A model generated the notes under the pieces. It was not told where the DNA came from and did not search any database. It saw only the letters and a program-made list of their open reading frames with translations. Position numbers and translations under genes: made by a program. This document shows positions 60,157 to 64,000 of a stretch of DNA of 64,000 nucleotides, piece after piece (position 1 is the stretch's first letter; each line of letters begins with the position of its first letter). The stretch is from Sepiola atlantica (taxonomy: Eukaryota; Mollusca; Cephalopoda; Sepiida; Sepiolidae), in the NCBI GenBank assembly GCA_963556195.1, contig OY744520.1, forward strand, positions 156,385,107 through 156,449,106. Direction: 5' to 3'.

Positions 60157-61384
60157 AAAGAAATAATGTCAAATAACGACAAATTCATCAGCGGCTGACT
60201 AACTAGTCTACCTAGTTTATCGCTTTTTGTTGAGAGCAGCTACCAGTAAGAATAAAATAATAGAAAGTAATTTCTTCTGATCCATGTTTTAAAGTAAACA
60301 ACCATTCTAAAATCTTTTTTTTAAATTTTAACTAAGTAATTCTAGGATGTGGACGTGTAATCATACGGAAAAACGACATTCTACATTCTGACATTAATGA
60401 TTTCAATTATACTAGCTATAAAGTAAGTGTATAATTTACAATTAAGATACAATAGGAAAATGTCTTCACGTCGTTACATTAACAGCCTTGTTTTTACATA
60501 TTCGCGACTTAAATGAGGTAATCGGCAATAAGCCGTTGCTTAGTTCGGATTTTTTTGCTTTCCTTTCGCCGTTACATGTGTACAATGCAAGTCGGTATAA
60601 CATATTTAATGTTATTTTTGTTATTAAAACAATGTTGAAGTAAAAATAAGTTGCTTGTAAGAAATTACAAACCCATTATACTCACAATAATTTATGGGAT
60701 ATAAACGGCATTAAATCTAAAGAAAAAGACTAATTGCCAGACTGATCGCATCGGCTTCTCTATTTATTTAAAAAAAGTAGATTTGGAATCAAAAAGGTAA
60801 ACGTAATTAACACACACACTAATACATGTTTTAGTTTGTTTAACTTTTATAAAAAAATGAAAGAATCTCACTTTAGAAAGTGTTTATCTTTATTTGTATA
60901 TTAATAAACGTTTGTGAAACTTTTCCTTCGTCTGTGTACATTTGTGCATTTATCGCCTCTACAGAACGCAAAACAGCCACTATTGGATTCATGGCGGCCA
61001 TATTGGATACGTTGAAATTTAAGTTAAACTTTGCAAATGAAAAGTACCGGTGAATATCAAAATAAAATGCTGTTATTAAATAAGTTACAATTGATTTAAA
61101 TGGTAGCAATAAGACTTGGGACTGTGATTAGATAAGTCATCCGACTCTCTCTCTCACCATCCCCTGACTATCTATCCCTCTATCTATCTCTATATATAAT
61201 AGTGAACCAAACAAGAGACTGTAAGTCGGATTAAATACCAAATTAGATTAAATCGATTAAAATGTATTTCATTGTTGTTACAGAAGAACTAAACGGTTTT
61301 AAGTATGTAGATTGTATTTTTAAAGCTATTTCAGTGAAATGTAAAAGGGGAAAACAAGCTGTATTATATATAAATATGTATATA
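60157..61384. other. No gene recognised
   Basis: The 78-codon minus frame at 60873-61109 has no known motif. Low-complexity CTAT is found near 61150-61195. Confidence 0.4.
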
Positions 61385-61490
61385 TAATATTGTTAAATAA
61401 ATGTTTTATATTGCCTACAGACATCGATGTTTCATGCAAATGTAATCTTCAGTGTAAGAGATTATTAATTCTTGCCGATCGGAGGGAGAG
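61385..61490 (-). repeat. Hammerhead-like repeat, copy A
   Basis: Minus strand: CTTACA, CTGAAGA, a 12-base segment, GAAA, palindrome CATCGATG, TC, TGTAGG. CTTACA and TGTAGG pair over six positions (one G-U). Core boxes and the UC site fit a hammerhead, but the 12-base stem II segment does not fold well. A direct-repeat partner lies at 61690-61795. Confidence 0.45.
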
Positions 61491-61689
61491 ATCAAACCGA
61501 GTTAAAAGTCCCCTCTGCTAACATTAAATAAGATTGAATTTTAAAGAGACTTAAACTCTATAAAGTCAAATCAGCGGACACCGATAATAAGCAACTCGAA
61601 CAGTGTTCAACAACAACCTAAAGTGGGAACATCGCATAAAACCTAGTATAACTGCTTATTATTAAATTTTCTTAAATGTCCAGGCAATA

Positions 61690-61795
61690 AAAATATTTTT
61701 TAAATAAATACTTATTAATATTTCTTACAGACATCAATGTATCATGCTTATGTAATCTTCAGTGTAAGAGATGTTACTTCTTTCCGGTTGGATAT
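61690..61795 (-). repeat. Hammerhead-like repeat, copy B
   Basis: Direct repeat of copy A, 310 bases away. Stem I is CTTACA/TGTAAG (six perfect pairs). The GAAA box is mutated to GATA and the palindrome to CATTGATG, so this copy should be inactive. Confidence 0.45.
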
Positions 61796-61804
61796 ATATA
61801 TATA

Positions 61805-62050
61805 TGATGGACTCTCCCGTCGATTTCGACGTATGAGTACCCCACCAGGGGCTGCCCGCGCGTGAATTTGTAATTGCAAGGGTTGCGTAATTCCCAACAA
61901 CCGCTCTCCTGAATCGGCATTGCTTGATTCCAATGGCAAGTAGTAATACAAGACGACTGGAAACAATGCCGAGATAAGCAGAGAACACATACAGCACCTG
62001 GTATTCCTAAATTGTCACCCATTTAGTACTGGCCAGGCTCGACGCCGCTT
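61805..62050 (-). mobile_element. 5S rRNA-derived SINE, 5'-truncated
   Basis: On the minus strand the head (62050 down to 61988) reads GAGCCTGGCCAGTACTAAAT, GGGTGAC, then AGGAATACCAGGTGCTGTA, matching the 3' half of 5S rRNA including the box C region. The 5S part starts within the gene, so box A is missing. The body then runs through an unrelated ~190 bases to GACGGGAGAGTCCATCATA and a TA tail (61793-61804). It differs in body from the 5S-headed element at 28250, so two families are represented. The 80-96-codon frames here are SINE artefacts. Confidence 0.78.
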
Positions 62051-62164
62051 ATATATATATATATATATATGTGTGGGGGGTGTGTGTTTTTGTGTTACCT
62101 CCATTTTACATACGCATGAGTGTTCTCCCCTGCATATGCCTTATCGACCCACTTTTAAAGGAAC

Positions 62165-62228
<64 letters not shown>

Positions 62229-62253
62229 CAACATATATACATATATATGTATA

Positions 62254-62342
<89 letters not shown>
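62050..62342. repeat. (TA)n and (CT)n microsatellite cluster
   Basis: TA at 62050-62070, TA at about 62171-62224, CT at about 62256-62297, TA at 62298-62342. All frames here (64-96 codons) are dipeptide artefacts. Confidence 0.93.
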
Positions 62343-62346
<4 letters not shown>

Positions 62347-62429
62347 CATATACCATCACTTAATTTATACTAAAAACAATAACAAGAAAAATAACTTTAT
62401 GAACTATACTTTGTCATGTCACTTCTCAT

Positions 62430-62535
62430 CGGTCTGTTAACGTAACTGTTAGCGCTCTCGGTTACAGCCCCAGTAATCGCAGCTTCGAACCCAATCATAG
62501 TCAGTAACAGTGACCACGTGTCCCTAGATGACTAA
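62430..62535 (+). mobile_element. tRNA-derived SINE with TA tail
   Basis: GTAACTGTTAGCGC (A-box-like, 62442-62455), an anticodon-arm-like GGTTACAGCCCC, then AGCTTCGAACCC (B box, 62481-62492) at tRNA spacing. A short body follows, ending TAGATGACTAATATAT in a TA array. The tail resembles the GGATGACTATATA end of the hammerhead SINEs, but no ribozyme core is present. Confidence 0.65.
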
Positions 62536-62539
62536 TATA

Positions 62540-62605
<66 letters not shown>

Positions 62606-62612
62606 AAGAGAA

Positions 62613-62647
<35 letters not shown>
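62534..62647. repeat. Compound (TA)n(GA)n microsatellite
   Basis: TA at 62534-62572, then GA/GAAA-type repeats to 62647. Confidence 0.95.
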
Positions 62648-64000
62648 AGTGTAAGATTTAAGATTATTTCATGTTTAGTGTTTTCAATTTAAAATTTCAT
62701 ATTTTAAAATATATTAGTTTAATACGAATAAGACGAAAATACTTTTTTGATGTGTTGCTTCGTAAGACTGTCATTTATTTTTAATAGAAAAATAGCATTG
62801 TAAAGGTCATTAAGAATATATGCTGAAACTTACACATACTTACGTTATCAATAAGCGAACGGTCCTAAAGATTCTGTGCATTCATTATAAAGTGATTCGT
62901 TGCTGAGACGAAGACTGGCACCAATAGGTAATTCTTTGTACACAAGAAAAAAATCAAAGACATAATGAATTTATAACAGAAATAAAATTTTAAAAATAGA
63001 AAAATATAAATCATGGGCATTATTTTATAATAATTTTAATCTATTAAAGTTAAATAAGCATCTGAATACACACACAGACCGTAATTAGTTTTTTTTATGC
63101 TATATATATATATAGCAATATCACAAAGATCCTACTCGGTATTAAATTTAAAAGTCTATGTCAATTTGAGTGTGAGCATTTAAAGTAACATTAATTGAAA
63201 TACATGTATGCACATTTATAGTCGAACTTCCTCGAGACACACCAAGCGTTCCCTAGAACCAATGATAACCCTCGTGCACAACTGCTCCAAACCCTGTACC
63301 AAGTATTAATATTAATATTCTTACTTCATATTTCTATAATTATTATGTCATGAATAAAATAAATTAAAACATCACATTTCCTTTTTTATGAATATCAAGC
63401 GAGAACACATACCCTATAATGATAATGTTCTCCCTATTTTATCAAAATAAAATATCCATGTAAACTCTATCTAACAGTATTAAATGATTAGTATTATTTG
63501 AATTTAAAACTCGAATGAAAATACTAAATATGAGAGAAGACTGCCCTTATATTTTATATGATATTATTTACCAATATTTTTTAATATTTTTTATTAATTT
63601 TGAAGTTTTCAATTTACTAAAATGCATCGTATGAATGCACGTTAATAATGGCAGTTGTTTATTTATAAAATTACATGTATAAATCACCAAATTGGAAACT
63701 ATTTCAATACAAATAAAACAAAAAATCAAAGAAATAGTATTACATTATAGTGCAATAGTTCTATTTTTATTTTCTCTTGATTTTCAAATGTATTTTTTTA
63801 TTTTTTTAAGAATGAGCAACCGCTTATAGGCAAACTGTTACTCGAGGGTGAGGGTTTATGAGATAAATAAATTCTCGATTTGGTATTAAAGAATATTATG
63901 AGAGCATTTAAAATGATTAATGAAATGAACATAGTTTGATTTTTTATTGGGACGTTTGATGCCGAATATTTGTTAACATATTACATGAAGAATATTATGT
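62648..64000. other. No gene recognised
   Basis: AT-rich DNA to the window end. No open frames of note, RNA genes or bordered repeats. Confidence 0.4.

Noticed and set aside
61421..61763. A pair of 33-base, in-frame, splice-bordered tandem exons (61421-61453 and 61731-61763) suggesting mutually exclusive splicing
   Set aside because: On the minus strand the same bases form a hammerhead-like layout with paired flanks, and similar motifs recur elsewhere in non-coding repeats. No neighbouring exons were found.
62430..62500. Functional tRNA gene
   Set aside because: A and B boxes are present but there is no acceptor stem pairing, and the unit continues into a SINE body with a TA tail.

Overview
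The window is animal nuclear DNA, most likely from a cephalopod mollusc of the octopus type. That guess rests on the very AT-rich base composition, the many long (TA)n arrays, and the mix of tRNA- and 5S-derived SINEs, Ty3-type, hAT, Tc1/mariner and LINE relics. It is an inference without a database search. I found no convincing host protein-coding gene, no intact rRNA or tRNA gene and no CRISPR. Most open reading frames present are translations of microsatellites or shadows of transposon genes. The window reads as intergenic or intronic DNA built from mobile elements of different ages.

Layout. 0-10 kb: a 161-bp tandem repeat, two short DNA elements, a tRNA-derived SINE carrying an apparently complete hammerhead ribozyme (6120-6162), a terminal-inverted-repeat element (7916-8480) and a possible pogo-like transposase tail (8923-9096). 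10.4-11.3 kb: a decayed hAT (ZBED-like) transposase. 15.5-21.2 kb: a young, nearly intact Ty3/gypsy-type retrotransposon on the minus strand, with 224-bp LTRs differing at one base, a 5-bp target duplication and a few inactivating lesions. 22-30 kb: palindromes, a MITE, and a 5S-rRNA-like SINE head facing a tRNA-like segment. 30.7-36.6 kb: a giant inverted repeat of about 2.6-3.0 kb arms around a 272-bp spacer. Its arms are made of ~430-460-bp tandem units, an architecture like that of foldback transposons. 40.9-41.2 kb: a hAT MITE with a perfect 8-bp target duplication. 41.6-46.3 kb: a LINE reverse-transcriptase relic split by about 3 kb of later insertions, namely an unrecognised 1.7-kb repeat (second copy at 49.1-50.7 kb) and a decayed Tc1/mariner element with apparent DD41D spacing. 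52-54 kb: a second MITE copy and hammerhead-like repeats. 57.1-58.0 kb: a 293-bp tandem array with a hammerhead in every unit, next to a further hammerhead of another type. 59.9-60.2 kb: a solo LTR related to the 15-21 kb element. 61.4-62.6 kb: a duplicated hammerhead-like motif, a second 5S-derived SINE and another tRNA-derived SINE.

How the parts relate. The autonomous elements (LINE, Ty3-type, hAT, Tc1/mariner) supply the kinds of enzymes that short non-autonomous elements can use. Here the LINE, hAT and mariner relics are dead, and the Ty3-type copy is young but damaged. The most interesting signal is RNA-level: five sites fit the hammerhead core (CUGANGA, stem II, GAAA, stem III, UH, stem I). 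Three of them lie in consecutive 293-bp repeats, the arrangement expected of an animal retrozyme whose transcript self-cleaves into unit-length RNA. Several (TA)n arrays begin exactly at SINE ends, which suggests that SINE tails seed many of the microsatellites.
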